Source of the DNA: Chlamydiales bacterium
GTDB lineage: Bacteria > Chlamydiota > Chlamydiia > Chlamydiales > JAAKFR01
Reading direction: 5' to 3'
Assembly: GCA_024233495.1 (NCBI GenBank)
Contig: JACKPM010000003.1
Location: 238,971 to 302,970, forward strand
DNA: 64,000 nucleotides
In this document: one piece after another, positions 36,169 through 45,393 of the stretch
Layout: every line of letters begins with the position of its first letter
How positions within the stretch are numbered: position 1 is the first letter of the stretch
Notes under the pieces: model-generated
The model's input: only the letters and a program-made list of their open reading frames with translations
Database searches by the model: none
What the model was told of the DNA's origin: nothing
Position numbers and translations under genes: made by a program

Positions 36169-39127
36169 AGTTCGTCCTTAGCTTTTGTTTTGCTTTCTCT
36201 CCCCATTCGCCTCCCATGCGCGCCACTGATTCGAGTTGGCGGTAGGCGAGTTCTGGGCGTTCTTGCAGCTCGTAGAGATCGGCGCGCAGCAGCATCGCTT
36301 TCAAGCGCAGAGGAGAGGCGATATCAGCATTGATCGCTTTTGAGAGGAGGCGCATCGCTTGATCATACTCCTTTTGTCCCCGGTAGCAAGCGCTTTTATT
36401 GATGAGCAAATCGAGCGTTTGTTCTGAAGAGAGGTAGTGTTGTCCACACTCTTCGGCTATCTCGAAGCAGGCAAGAGCAGTTGTGAAATCTTCGCACTCC
36501 ATCGCGAGCTTTGCTGTTTCACACCATGTCAGCGAAGGGTAAAGACCCTCTGTTACCCCAAGCGCGTCGAAATGCTCCAAGAGCTTTTCAAAACACTCTT
36601 GGGCACGCCCTTTTTGTCCCAATGAGAGAAGGCTTTCTCCATAAGCAAATTGCGCCCTTTCAAAAAGTGTATTTTTTTCTGGGAGTTTGGAAACAAGTGG
36701 GTGGTGAGGAGAGGCAAACTCTTCGAGCATGATTTCAAGCACTGTTTTTCCCCTTGGGATGTCATGCTTCATATGCAAAAGGGCAAGGTCAAGGCGCGCT
36801 TGGTAAAGAAAGGAGATAGCTGTAGGATCGAATGTTGAGCAGCTGTGAAAAGAGCGGATTGCCTCTTTGAAACGCCAAACGCCCTTTTCATATGAGTGGG
36901 CATGTACTCCCATCAAGTAGTGCACAGCAACAACAAGGGGGGACTTCGGAAACATTTGCGGGAAGGGCATGAGATGAGAGAGCGCCTCTTCCTTTCCTTC
37001 AAGGTAATCGGCATAGGCATACTGATGAAAGTAAGCTTCCGCAGCAAATTGCGACGACGGGTAGCGCTCATACACTTGCCGTCTTAACCGAAAGATGCGG
37101 GATTTTTCTCCTCCCAGTTTCTCTGAAGCAAGCGCAGCCCAATACCACCCATCTCCCGCGAAGGAGGAGTCGGGGTAGTTTTGGGCCAGTATAAGAAACG
37201 TTTTTTCTGCCTCGCCGTAGCGCTCCTCTTGAAACTCGAGCGAGGCAAGCCAAAAAAGGGCATCTGCTGCATAGCGTCCATCAGGAAAAAGAGTGGTTAC
37301 TTGGGTAAGGCAATCGCGCGCGAGCGCATTGTCATTCAAACTTGAAGCAATGATGCCGCGCAAATAAAGTGCCTCCTCTTTCTCCTCGCTCTCCTCACTA
37401 TATTGTTCTAATAGCTCTTCAAGGTAGGCGAGAGAAGTGGAGGGGGAATTGCGGTAGAAGTCGGCTTTTGCTTCGAGTTTGAGGATGCGCGCTGCCGCTT
37501 TTGGGTCGACATCTTTATAGTGGAAAAAGGCTTGTTCGAATGCAGCCGTAGCAAGCTCAAAAGCGCTCTCACCAGAGCCTGTATCTTGCAACCCTTGTTG
37601 AAAGTGGTTTACTCCTCTTTGGTACCACGCCTTCGCATAGGTAGCGCATCTAGCATAGTGATCTGCGCACGCCTCTTCATAGAGCGCTTCTCGCTCCAGA
37701 TATTTTGCAGCCACCTCCGCGCGTAACAAGAGCGCCTCGTGCTCGGCACCTAAAGAAAATGTCTTTCCAGAAAAAAGATCTGCAAGCCGCTCTTGCACGT
37801 TGTCTTTTCCCTGCGCGATGTACAGACGGCCAAGAGCAAGAGTCGCGCTCTCCTCCTCGCTTGTAGGGAGAAGGCGTAAAAAGAGCCCCTCTGCCTTCGC
37901 AAAGTTCTCCAGCTTAAGGTGGCTCCACCCCAACTTATAGAGCGCTTGTAAGCGCCACGCCCCTCGGCCACGCACAGGAACAGCTTGCTCATAGTGCTGC
38001 GCCGCCCCTTGATAGTTTTCCAAAGCGTATGCAGCCTCTCCAATCAAATAGTGGAGCTCGCATCGCAGGCTGTCGGTTTGGGGTAGACGATTCAAAAGTG
38101 GAGAGAGAAGCTGTTGCACATCGCTATACCGCTCCTCATCAATAAGAATACGCGCCAAATAGGTAGCAGCAACAATAGTGGGCTTTGGCTTTTTCCCCTT
38201 AGGAGTTTGCAACTTTTCAAAGTAGGGGCGCGCCTTTTGTATGTTACCAAGGCGGTAGTAGTGATACCCAATCTCAAAGAGTGCCTGGTCGTAATGCTCC
38301 CCTCCGCTTTCAGCATAGTTTTCAAAGCAGGCAAGCGCCTGTTCAAACTCCTTTTTCTCCTTATAACAAAGCGCCATCAAGTAGAGCATCTCTTGGTCGA
38401 GCTCATTTTGGGGATCTAAATTAGAGGAGACAAAAGAGAGGCTGCGCGCATACTCTTTCAATGCGTAATTTGCCTGCACAAGGAGGTAACGTAACTTTTT
38501 CTCCAGCATTGTGTTGTAGCGCGCCTTTGGGTAGTGTCCCAACTCAATAGAGCGCAGAACCTCTTCATAGATTTGAATTGCCTCTTCATGAAAGCCAGTT
38601 GCAGTAAGCCTCTTAGCCTTTCTCAGCATGTCGTCATAGTTGGCATCTAAAGAGTAGCTAAGCGCATGGTAAAAAGAGAGCTCTTCAGGGGACCAGTCGT
38701 GTTCAGGAACAGACTCGATGATTGTCTGCATGTCAAGGAATGCTTTTTCTGGTTCACTCTTTTGTGACGTAAGGCGCGCGCGAAAAAGCGTGATACGCGG
38801 CACAAACGTTTGAGGTGGATTTTTCAAAAGCAAGTCAGAGAGCGCTTTCACCCCTTCATCGCATTGGTCGAGCGAAGCACACGCTTCGGCAAAGCGGAGC
38901 ACGATGTCGATATAAGTTTGCCAGTCGACAACGTTTTTCTTCCCTTCAGAAACACGCACACGTTTGATCAAAGTGGTATACGCCTCTTTCGCAGAAACGA
39001 AATCTTGATCGCGCATGGCAGCCTCTGCCATTTGCTGCAGCGCTTTTATTTCTTTCTCATCATCTTCCCAAAAAAAAGAAGAGCAGAGAAACAGAACGCT
39101 AATAAAACTAATGTGATACCAACGCAT
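36155..39127 (-). CDS. Large exported tetratricopeptide-repeat protein (990 residues)
   Basis: N-terminus MRWYHISFISVLFLCSSFFW is a signal peptide; Cys15 after LFL could be a lipobox but the following residues are not typical. The rest is a run of helical pairs with TPR consensus, for example ALCYKEKKEFEQALACFENY, ALFEIGYHYYRLGNIQKARP and ALFWLASLEFQEERYGEAEK. About twenty repeats can be made out through residue 980. TPR arrays hold proteins together; as the first gene of the exbB-exbD operon it may scaffold the energy-transduction machine in the periplasm. Similar exported TPR proteins (YbgF/CpoB, BamD) work with Tol or Bam systems. It is divergent from hctA with about 121 bases between the genes. 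Confidence 0.88.
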   Translation of the reverse strand: MRWYHISFISVLFLCSSFFWEDDEKEIKALQQMAEAAMRDQDFVSAKEAYTTLIKRVRVSEGKKNVVDWQTYIDIVLRFAEACASLDQCDEGVKALSDLLLKNPPQTFVPRITLFRARLTSQKSEPEKAFLDMQTIIESVPEHDWSPEELSFYHALSYSLDANYDDMLRKAKRLTATGFHEEAIQIYEEVLRSIELGHYPKARYNTMLEKKLRYLLVQANYALKEYARSLSFVSSNLDPQNELDQEMLYLMALCYKEKKEFEQALACFENYAESGGEHYDQALFEIGYHYYRLGNIQKARPYFEKLQTPKGKKPKPTIVAATYLARILIDEERYSDVQQLLSPLLNRLPQTDSLRCELHYLIGEAAYALENYQGAAQHYEQAVPVRGRGAWRLQALYKLGWSHLKLENFAKAEGLFLRLLPTSEEESATLALGRLYIAQGKDNVQERLADLFSGKTFSLGAEHEALLLRAEVAAKYLEREALYEEACADHYARCATYAKAWYQRGVNHFQQGLQDTGSGESAFELATAAFEQAFFHYKDVDPKAAARILKLEAKADFYRNSPSTSLAYLEELLEQYSEESEEKEEALYLRGIIASSLNDNALARDCLTQVTTLFPDGRYAADALFWLASLEFQEERYGEAEKTFLILAQNYPDSSFAGDGWYWAALASEKLGGEKSRIFRLRRQVYERYPSSQFAAEAYFHQYAYADYLEGKEEALSHLMPFPQMFPKSPLVVAVHYLMGVHAHSYEKGVWRFKEAIRSFHSCSTFDPTAISFLYQARLDLALLHMKHDIPRGKTVLEIMLEEFASPHHPLVSKLPEKNTLFERAQFAYGESLLSLGQKGRAQECFEKLLEHFDALGVTEGLYPSLTWCETAKLAMECEDFTTALACFEIAEECGQHYLSSEQTLDLLINKSACYRGQKEYDQAMRLLSKAINADIASPLRLKAMLLRADLYELQERPELAYRQLESVARMGGEWGEKAKQKLRTNYGLD

Positions 39128-39190
39128 AACAACACCATACTGCAGTATGTGAAATCAGAAATCTAGAAAAATTTGTTGCCAAATTATCTC

Positions 39191-39220
39191 TTGAGAGATT
39201 ACGTAAATGAAAAGTAATAC
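39191..39220 (+). promoter_or_regulatory. Candidate hctA promoter
   Basis: TTGAGA (39191-39196) and TAATAC (39215-39220) with 18 bases between them, 28 bases before the hctA start. The gene also has a very strong ribosome site GGAGGAGG at 39231-39238. In Chlamydia hctA is a late developmental gene; the -35/-10 match here is moderate, in line with regulated use. Confidence 0.35.
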
Positions 39221-39248
39221 ATCATTTTATGGAGGAGGTTAAATCCAT

Positions 39249-39701
39249 ATGGGATTAAAAGAAACTTGCAAAGAACTGGAACATCTTTTGACAGAAGTGT
39301 TGAAGGATCTTCCAAAGGGTGCTGAGGGAAATAAGGCTGCAGCACAAAGAGTACGCACAAATACAATCAAGCTCGAGAAAGTTGCGAAGCGTTTCCGCAA
39401 GGAGTCGGTTAAAGCTGGAAAGGGGTTGAAGCGTGCGGCGAAAAAGCGTGTAGGCGCAAAAAGAAAGCCAGCAGCTAAGAAGTCAGCAGTTAAAAAGAGC
39501 GTAGCGGCAAAGATGCCAGCAGCTAAGAAGCGCAAAGTGGCAAAGAAAAAGCCAGCGGCTAAAAAGAGCGTGGCAACGAAGCGCAAAGCAGTGGCTAAGA
39601 AGCCAGCAGCGAAGAAGCGTGTGGCTGCAAAGAGAAAGGCTCCAACAACAAAGAAGAGAGCCACCACAGCAAAGCGTCGCACTGTCCGTCGCAAGAAGTA
39701 A
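39249..39701 (+). CDS. hctA: Chlamydial histone H1-like protein Hc1
   Basis: 150 residues. The N-terminal domain GNKAAAQRVRTNTIKLEKVA is the diagnostic Hc1 core, nearly identical to what I know from C. trachomatis. The rest is a Lys/Ala-rich tail of AAKK-type repeats (residues ~58-150), like eukaryotic H1 tails, built from short repeats such as KKPAAKK and KRKA. Hc1 compacts the nucleoid when reticulate bodies turn into elementary bodies. ATG 39249 follows GGAGGAGG. The long frame on the opposite strand (Ala/Phe-rich) is a shadow. As in Chlamydia, the rRNA uracil methyltransferase follows, although a decayed gene now lies between them. Confidence 0.95.
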   Translation: MGLKETCKELEHLLTEVLKDLPKGAEGNKAAAQRVRTNTIKLEKVAKRFRKESVKAGKGLKRAAKKRVGAKRKPAAKKSAVKKSVAAKMPAAKKRKVAKKKPAAKKSVATKRKAVAKKPAAKKRVAAKRKAPTTKKRATTAKRRTVRRKK

Positions 39702-39707
39702 GGTAAT

Positions 39708-39736
39708 GAGCAAGCCTCCTTACTGGGGGTTTGCTC
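39708..39736 (+). terminator. Stem-loop after hctA
   Basis: GAGCAAGCCTCC pairs with GGGGGTTTGCTC around loop TTACT. Only a short T-rich run follows, so intrinsic termination is possible but weak. Confidence 0.4.
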
Positions 39737-39856
39737 TTCAGCTTTCGGCAGTTATTCAACTGCTTTTATCTTGTTATAGATTAGAGAGATAGGAAGAATT
39801 ATCGATGCTAAATTGTAGCGCCAAAGTTCTTTGGTCTTCATTTTTTCTCTAGATAG

Positions 39857-39879
39857 CCTTTTCAACCGATTTGACTATA
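39857..39879. repeat. Solo right end of family A MITE
   Basis: TTTTCAACCGATTTGACTATA is identical to the right terminal repeat of the 40346-40512 copy, but no left end is found nearby, so this is a remnant or a deletion derivative. Confidence 0.6.
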
Positions 39880-39978
39880 TCCTTACCCGCATAATCTCTC
39901 ACTCGGCGTGTTACCCACACAGCCCGCGCTCGAGATCATGAAAGTTCTTTCGGTCTCTCTCTCATCTTGAGCGTGAAG

Positions 39979-40661
39979 TGGCAAAGAGGATTTGGCCCAG
40001 CAAGTGGAGAGCTTCACCACTGAGAAGGCCTAGCACGAGCAGGAGATGGAGACAAAAATAAGGGAGCTGCAACAGTTGCAAGCGAATCTCGATGAAATGG
40101 TTGCAAAGTTAAAGGGGGGTGAGGCACTCTTTGAGCAGTATAAGCTTAAGACAGCCGCCTTATTCTAACATTTGGAAGAGGCAAAGGCAGGGCGTGAAGG
40201 AGCAGCGGCCTGCCTAGATCAAGAAAGCACGATTAGCGGCAAGCTAGGCGATGTGTAAAGCTGTATGCAGGCTTAATCACTGGTCTTGAGGAAGAGAAGG
40301 CAGGGGTTTTAAGAGAGTTTGCATCGTTTTTCCAAGCGATCAAGGTATAGGTCAAATCGGTTGAAAATTTTACAAATTCATACCATTTGGCTTCACCAAA
40401 AGGTGCGCTCTCACGTTCTCATAGACCATAAATGGTCTAAGTCGACCTCCGCGCTTACTTTGGCTTTGCCATCTGGCACGAATTTGTAAAATTTTCAACC
40501 GATTTGACTATATAGAGGCTCAATTCACTGAAATGAAAGAAGAAGTAGATAAAATTAGACGATCCGCTGATGGATTTTGCGAAGGGGCAGCTGATGTGAT
40601 TGCTGCAGCTCGCAATCTGGAGGATTTTGCTGACATTTTGAAAAGAGATTCGACTACATGA
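39979..40661 (+). pseudogene. Decayed coiled-coil protein gene interrupted by a MITE
   Basis: The frame reads EDLAQQVESFTTEKA, stop, HEQEMETKIRELQQLQANLD, then EMVAKLKGGEALFEQYKLK, stop, HLEEAKAGREGAAACLDQ, stop, then after a frameshift GLITGLEEEKAGVLREFASF up to the element at 40346. After that element it resumes as EAQFTEMKEEVDKIRRSADG and ends at TGA 40659-40661, which overlaps the start codon of the methyltransferase gene (ATGA). Three in-frame stops, a frameshift and an insertion make it a clear pseudogene. The heptad pattern indicates a long coiled coil. Upstream bases 39737-39978 hold the solo MITE end and nothing else recognisable. Confidence 0.7.
40346..40512. repeat. MITE-like element, family A, copy 2
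   Basis: About 167 bases, terminal inverted repeats containing AATCGGTTGAAAATTTTACA, internal palindrome GACCATaaATGGTC. Differs from copy 1 by a few substitutions and small insertions. It is flanked by TATA/TATA at both junctions and splits the decayed coiled-coil gene. Confidence 0.88.
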
Positions 40662-41764
40662 CATTTTGTGAGGATTTGATTGAGGCGAGGTGCCGCCACT
40701 TTGGCACATGCGGTGGGTGTAAGATGCAAAACGTGCCGTACGATCAGCAAATCGAGCGGAAAGAGGAGATGGTGCGTGCACTTTTCCCCGACCACACTGT
40801 GCACTCCATTATTGGATGTGATGATGCGTGGGAGTGGCGTAACAAAATGGAGTACACCTTCTCTCAGACAAAAGCGGGTGAGCGCTACCTTGGCTTGATG
40901 ATGCGGGGCAAAAGGCGCGTGGTGCAGCTAGAGGAGTGTCACCTCACACCAAGCTGGTTTGTAGAGACTTTGCAAGCGGTCTATGCGTGGTGGGAGGAGA
41001 GCGGTCTCGATGCCTATTTTCCTCCAGCTGATTTGGGGTGTTTGCGCACACTCACGCTCCGTGATGGGGCACAGCAGATGGCCGTGCTCACCATTTCAGG
41101 TTTTCTCGAGCACGACCAAAAGCAGAGTTTGGTCGAGACGCTCTCACATTTAGACTCTGTGATTTTGCGCAGGCAGGTGATTCAAAAAAAGGTGCCTACC
41201 CGCTTTGAGGAGGAGGTTCTGTGGGGAACCCCCTACATTTTAGCAGAACTGGATAAGTTTTTGTTCCGCATTCGTCCTGACACATTTTTTCAGCCCAACA
41301 CAGCGCAAGCAGAGGTGCTTTACGGCCTCATCCGGGATGAGGTGGAGGGAGAGGTCCTGCTAGATCTCTACTGTGGCAGCGGCTCGATTGGCATCTTCTG
41401 CGCCTCAAAGGTGAAGCGGGTAATAGGAGTAGAGGTAGTGCCAGGGGCTGAGGAGAATATAAAGCTTAACGGCATCTCGAATATGGAGGTGCAGATTGGG
41501 ACAGTGGAGAGCTTGGCAGAGAGTCTGCCCCACGCCGATACAGTGGTAGTGGACCCACCCAGAGCTGGACTGGGGCCAAAAGTGGTGAAATGGCTCAATG
41601 AGCAGAAATTCAAAAAAGTAATATATGTTTCGTGTAATCCGAAGAGCCAAGCCAAGGATATCGCTTCTCTCGAGTACTCTGTGGAGTCTTTGCAGCCGGT
41701 GGACCAGTTCCCCCACACCCCCCATGTGGAAAATATTGCTTTGCTGACCCCCCTTATGATATAA
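40658..41764 (+). CDS. 23S rRNA (uracil-C5)-methyltransferase, RumA/RlmCD family
   Basis: 368 residues. An iron-sulfur cluster is predicted from Cys12, Cys18, Cys21 (CRHFGTCGGCK) and a fourth Cys in LEECHL. The SAM-binding motif is DLYCGSGSIG; the catalytic motifs are VDPPRAGL and YVSCNPKSQAKD, whose Cys forms the covalent uracil adduct. There is no N-terminal TRAM domain, so it is the short RlmC-like form. Substrate (U747 or U1939 of 23S rRNA) cannot be decided here. Corresponds to the gene next to hctA in C. trachomatis (CT742, from memory). Its ATG overlaps the stop of the decayed gene upstream. Confidence 0.93.
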   Translation: MTFCEDLIEARCRHFGTCGGCKMQNVPYDQQIERKEEMVRALFPDHTVHSIIGCDDAWEWRNKMEYTFSQTKAGERYLGLMMRGKRRVVQLEECHLTPSWFVETLQAVYAWWEESGLDAYFPPADLGCLRTLTLRDGAQQMAVLTISGFLEHDQKQSLVETLSHLDSVILRRQVIQKKVPTRFEEEVLWGTPYILAELDKFLFRIRPDTFFQPNTAQAEVLYGLIRDEVEGEVLLDLYCGSGSIGIFCASKVKRVIGVEVVPGAEENIKLNGISNMEVQIGTVESLAESLPHADTVVVDPPRAGLGPKVVKWLNEQKFKKVIYVSCNPKSQAKDIASLEYSVESLQPVDQFPHTPHVENIALLTPLMI

Positions 41765-41765
41765 T
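41736..41765 (+). promoter_or_regulatory. Candidate yajC promoter
   Basis: TTGCTT (41736-41741), 18 bases, then a perfect TATAAT (41760-41765), 26 bases before the yajC ATG; overlaps the end of the methyltransferase gene. Confidence 0.45.
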
Positions 41766-41791
41766 AGGACATCAACCCAAGGGGATTAGCT

Positions 41792-42187
41792 ATGAAAAAC
41801 CTTTTGTCAAAAATTTTCTTTCTTCCCGTCGCCCTTTTTGCGGCAAGCCCGCTGATGGCAGCTGACGTGGATCAAATGGCCAACCGCGGCTCAATGTGGC
41901 AGACACTCATGATGGTGGGTATCGCTGTATTGTTCTTCTATTTCATTCTCTGGCGTCCTGAGCGTAAAAGACGCAAGCAGATGGAGCATCAGCGCTCTTC
42001 GATGAAGAAGGGTGACCGCGTGACAGCAATGGGAATCATCGGTGTAGTAGACCGTGTAAAAGAAAAGACTGTTGTTGTAAAGATGGTCGATGGTGCTAAA
42101 GTTGAATTCCTAATGGCGGCAATCTCTGAAGTACATCCGAAAGCGGATGGTGACGAAGAGGTAATTGAAGCGAAAGTTTCAGCTTAA
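41792..42187 (+). CDS. yajC: Preprotein translocase accessory subunit YajC
   Basis: 131 residues. One membrane segment MMVGIAVLFFYFILWRPERK with the family sequence FYFxLxRPxxKRxKQ, followed by the small beta domain (MKKGDRVTAMGIIGVVDRVK), which is the YajC hallmark. Unlike E. coli YajC it has an extra cleavable-looking N-terminal segment MKNLLSKIFFLPVALFAASP. It works with SecDF at the Sec channel. Start ATG 41792 with AAGGGG upstream. Confidence 0.92.
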   Translation: MKNLLSKIFFLPVALFAASPLMAADVDQMANRGSMWQTLMMVGIAVLFFYFILWRPERKRRKQMEHQRSSMKKGDRVTAMGIIGVVDRVKEKTVVVKMVDGAKVEFLMAAISEVHPKADGDEEVIEAKVSA

Positions 42188-42210
42188 GGGAAGGACCCCT
42201 TTAGAAAAAA

Positions 42211-42237
42211 GGCGCTCATTTTGAGCGCCTTTTTTTT
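42211..42237. terminator. Bidirectional terminator between yajC and htpG
   Basis: GGCGCTCA and TGAGCGCC form a perfect stem with a four-base loop, with T-run after and A-run before it, so it can serve both convergent genes. Confidence 0.9.
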
Positions 42238-44020
42238 ATTCTTTGATTTTTTCAGCTAGTTTTTCAAGAATTTCTGTGTTGCGGGTAATGAACGCTGAGA
42301 GTGCTTCGGGCTCCATTTCCCGTTGAGAGAGCTTAGCGAGGTCGAGCACGTTGTGCGCCATTTCATCGGCAAGCTCGGGATCAGTGGCGCTTAGTTTGAA
42401 GATCGCATTGATTAGCTTACTGTTCGTATTCACCACAAGTGTTGGCTTGACGAGTCCAGCAAGCCCTTTCTGTCTTTGAAAAGCAAGAGAGTCGCGCAGT
42501 CTACGCTCCTCCTCTTTGATCATGAGAAAGGCAGGAAGTGACTCAGATGCTAAACTCTTTGCTTCCACTTCCGCTTCCACATGTTTACGGAAAAAGTCAG
42601 CAATTTTTGCGCTCTCAGGGCGGCCATCCGCATCGAGAATGCTCTTCTCTTTTGAGGGATCTAAAATTGCATCGTCGAGATGGGCATCGATGCGCTTGAA
42701 TTTTGCTTTTGTCTGCCTCTCCAGAAAGTGGAGCATCGCTTGGTCGATTGGGGTGGATTGTGCGAAAATCACCTCTTGATCTTTGAAGAGGTCAAGAACG
42801 TGCGACTTTTGCTCAGGAGAGTAATAAATGGTCTCTCGATCGTTACGCTCAAGGTATTCGTCAACTGTTGTCCACTCTTCTTTGTTATTTTTCCACACGA
42901 GAAACTCTTTGATACGCTCGTAGAATTTCTCATCTTGAATAGCTCCAAACTTAATGATGAGCTCAATGTCAGGCCAACACACTAAAAACTTCTCTTTCTC
43001 ACTGCGGTAAAGAGCGCTGAGGCGGTCAGAGATCTTTTTCGAGATGTGTGCGCCTAGCTGTTTCACAGTGCGGTCCACCTGCAAGTAGCTGCGGCTCACA
43101 TTAAGCGGAATATCAGGGCTGTCAATGGCGCCACGCAAAATCATTAAATAGTCGGGGAGAAGATCTTTGCAATTGTCCGATACAAAGACGCGGTTGCAGT
43201 AAAGCTGAATCGTCTCCTTCCTCAAATCATTTTCTGCATTGATCTTTGGAAAATAGAGAATCCCTTTTAGGTGAAAAGGGTAATCAACATTGAGATGCAC
43301 CCAAAAAAGAGGGTCTGGCTCCATGGGAAAGAGGTGGCGATAGAAATCAAGATACTCTTTCTCTGTACACTCGCTTGCAGGTTTCATCCAAAGAGGCTCA
43401 GTCTCATTGATTGCTTTATCATTGAGATAGATAGGGTAGGGGAGGAATGAACAGTAGCGCGTTAAAATAGCGCGAATGCGCGCTTCTTCGAGATACTCTT
43501 CCTCTTCTTGCATAAGGTTGAGGGTGATCTTTGTCCCCCGCTCCTTTTTTCCACTCTCTTCAAGCTCATAGGTAGCGGCACCATCGCTCTTCCACAAAGC
43601 TGCAGGTGCATCGGTGTACGACTTGGTGTCAACTTCAACGGTTTCAGCTACCATATACGAGGAGTAAAAGCCGAGGCCAAAGTGGCCAATCACCTGGTCT
43701 TCTTCCTTGTTCGTTTGATATTTTTTGATGAACTCTTCAGCTCCTGAAAAGGCGATCTGCGCGATGTACTTCTCCACCTCATCAGCCGTCATGCCAATGC
43801 CGTTGTCAGAAAAGGTGAGCGTGCGCTTTTCCTTGTCGATCTTGATGTCGATGCGGAAGTTGCTCTCATCGGTGATTTTGTGCAGCTTTGTGCAGGCGTC
43901 GCACGCATTCGAAACGAGCTCGCGGACAAAGATATCTTTGTCCGAATAGAGCCACTTTTTAATGATGGGAAGAATATTTTCTGTGTGAATCTTGAGTTTG
44001 CCTTTCATGGCAACCATCAT
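42236..44020 (-). CDS. htpG: Molecular chaperone HtpG (Hsp90)
   Basis: 594 residues from ATG 44020, behind AGAGGAAA; a longer frame to 44083 is unlikely. GHKL ATPase motifs are clear: ELVSNACDA, SDNGIGMT, GHFGLGFYSSYMV. The middle domain (NVSRSYLQ) and C-terminal dimer domain follow. Close in length to E. coli HtpG (624). It is a dimeric ATP-driven folding chaperone. It sits reversed between yajC and nqrF, which are neighbours in Chlamydia, so it was moved into or retained in this block separately. Confidence 0.97.
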   Translation of the reverse strand: MMVAMKGKLKIHTENILPIIKKWLYSDKDIFVRELVSNACDACTKLHKITDESNFRIDIKIDKEKRTLTFSDNGIGMTADEVEKYIAQIAFSGAEEFIKKYQTNKEEDQVIGHFGLGFYSSYMVAETVEVDTKSYTDAPAALWKSDGAATYELEESGKKERGTKITLNLMQEEEEYLEEARIRAILTRYCSFLPYPIYLNDKAINETEPLWMKPASECTEKEYLDFYRHLFPMEPDPLFWVHLNVDYPFHLKGILYFPKINAENDLRKETIQLYCNRVFVSDNCKDLLPDYLMILRGAIDSPDIPLNVSRSYLQVDRTVKQLGAHISKKISDRLSALYRSEKEKFLVCWPDIELIIKFGAIQDEKFYERIKEFLVWKNNKEEWTTVDEYLERNDRETIYYSPEQKSHVLDLFKDQEVIFAQSTPIDQAMLHFLERQTKAKFKRIDAHLDDAILDPSKEKSILDADGRPESAKIADFFRKHVEAEVEAKSLASESLPAFLMIKEEERRLRDSLAFQRQKGLAGLVKPTLVVNTNSKLINAIFKLSATDPELADEMAHNVLDLAKLSQREMEPEALSAFITRNTEILEKLAEKIKE

Positions 44021-44085
44021 AAAGATTTCCTCTTTCCTAATCAATACTTGAATGAGAGAAGCGATTTGTGTACCCTTTGGCAAGG

Positions 44086-45393
44086 ATGCTTGTTTTAGGA
44101 CAATTTCTCGAAGGGTTGACGGTCACTGCAGTGGCCATTGTAGCGTTTGTGGTAATCGGCTTGATTCTCACTTCGCTTATCTTGTTCACCAAGAAAAAGT
44201 TGGTGCGCACTGCGCCGTGCAAAATTGTGATCAACGATAGTGATGACCTCACTAAAACTGTGGCGGGAGGGCAGACTTTGCTTGCTGCTTTGTCGAACGA
44301 AGGAATTCCCGTCCCTTCACCGTGTGGGGGTAAGGCAACATGTAAACAGTGCCGCCTTCAAATTTTGGAAGGAGCGGGAGATGCGCTCGAGACCGACAAG
44401 GGAACGTTCAACAAAAAAGAGCTCAATGAGGGATGGAGGCTGTCGTGCCAGTTTAAAGTGAAGCACGATTTGAAGGTGCACGTTGAAGAGCGGTATCTCA
44501 GTGTGAAAGAGTGGAAGGCAAAGGTGCTGAGCAATGATAACGTCGCTACATTCATTAAAGAGTTAGTAGTAGAGCTTCCGGAAGGGGAAGAGGTGCCGTA
44601 CCGCTCTGGGGGCTACCTCCAGTTTCATGTCCCCCCCTTCAAAACAAATACTGAAGAGTGGAAGCAGACCATGGATCCCAAGTATTACGCAGATTGGGAG
44701 CGCTTTGGTCTTTTCGGGCGTACAGTTGACTTCTCTCACCTCTCCGAAGGTGAAGTGATCCGTGCCTATTCGATGGCTTCTTATCCTGCTGAAGGAAGAA
44801 AGCTCAAGTTCAATATCCGCATCGCAACACCTCCTTTCATTAAAGGGGAAATGGTAGAAAAAATTCCTTGGGGGATTTGTTCTACCTATACCTTTGGCCT
44901 GAAGCCAGGCGATGAGGTAACGCTCTCCGGTCCCTATGGGGAATCATTTATGATCAATGATCAACGGCCACTTGTTTTCCTCATTGGAGGAGCAGGAAGT
45001 TCATTTGGGCGGAGTCACGTGCTCCACCTATTTAACACGGAGAAGACAAATCGACAGGTTGACTTTTGGTATGGTGCTCGCTCAATCAAGGAGAACATCT
45101 ATCAAGAGGAGTACGAGGAGCTCGATCGGAAGCATGACAACTTCCGCTACCACCTAGTCCTTTCTGAGCCTCTTCCTGAAGATCTTGAAGCGGGTTGGCC
45201 AAAAGATGATCCCATTAAAACTAACTTCCTTTTCCGCGCCTTTGAGCAAGGGCAGCTGAACAAAATGGAGGAGCCAGAGGAGGCTCTCTACTATGTGTGC
45301 GGTCCGCCGCTGCACAACAGCTCTGTTTTAAAGCTGCTCGACGACTACGGCGTTCCCCGCGAAAGCATCGTCTTGGACGACTTCGGTAGCTAA
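44086..45393 (+). CDS. nqrF: Na+-translocating NADH:quinone reductase subunit F
   Basis: 435 residues from ATG 44086; GTG 44068 would add six. One N-terminal helix (VTAVAIVAFVVIGLILTSLI) anchors the protein. The 2Fe-2S domain has Cys80, Cys86, Cys89 (PCGGKATCKQC) and Cys121 (SCQF). The FAD domain has RAYSMASYP, and the NADH domain GGAGSSFGRSHV; YYVCGPPLHNSSV closes the protein. Subunit F takes electrons from NADH in the sodium-pumping Nqr complex. The other nqr genes are not in this window. The TAA overlaps the nadE ATG. Confidence 0.95.
   Translation: MLVLGQFLEGLTVTAVAIVAFVVIGLILTSLILFTKKKLVRTAPCKIVINDSDDLTKTVAGGQTLLAALSNEGIPVPSPCGGKATCKQCRLQILEGAGDALETDKGTFNKKELNEGWRLSCQFKVKHDLKVHVEERYLSVKEWKAKVLSNDNVATFIKELVVELPEGEEVPYRSGGYLQFHVPPFKTNTEEWKQTMDPKYYADWERFGLFGRTVDFSHLSEGEVIRAYSMASYPAEGRKLKFNIRIATPPFIKGEMVEKIPWGICSTYTFGLKPGDEVTLSGPYGESFMINDQRPLVFLIGGAGSSFGRSHVLHLFNTEKTNRQVDFWYGARSIKENIYQEEYEELDRKHDNFRYHLVLSEPLPEDLEAGWPKDDPIKTNFLFRAFEQGQLNKMEEPEEALYYVCGPPLHNSSVLKLLDDYGVPRESIVLDDFGS

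Noticed and set aside
39239..39694. 151-codon Ala/Phe/Leu-rich frame antisense to hctA
   Set aside because: It mirrors the Lys/Ala repeats of hctA on the other strand; the plus-strand frame has Shine-Dalgarno and the Hc1 domain.
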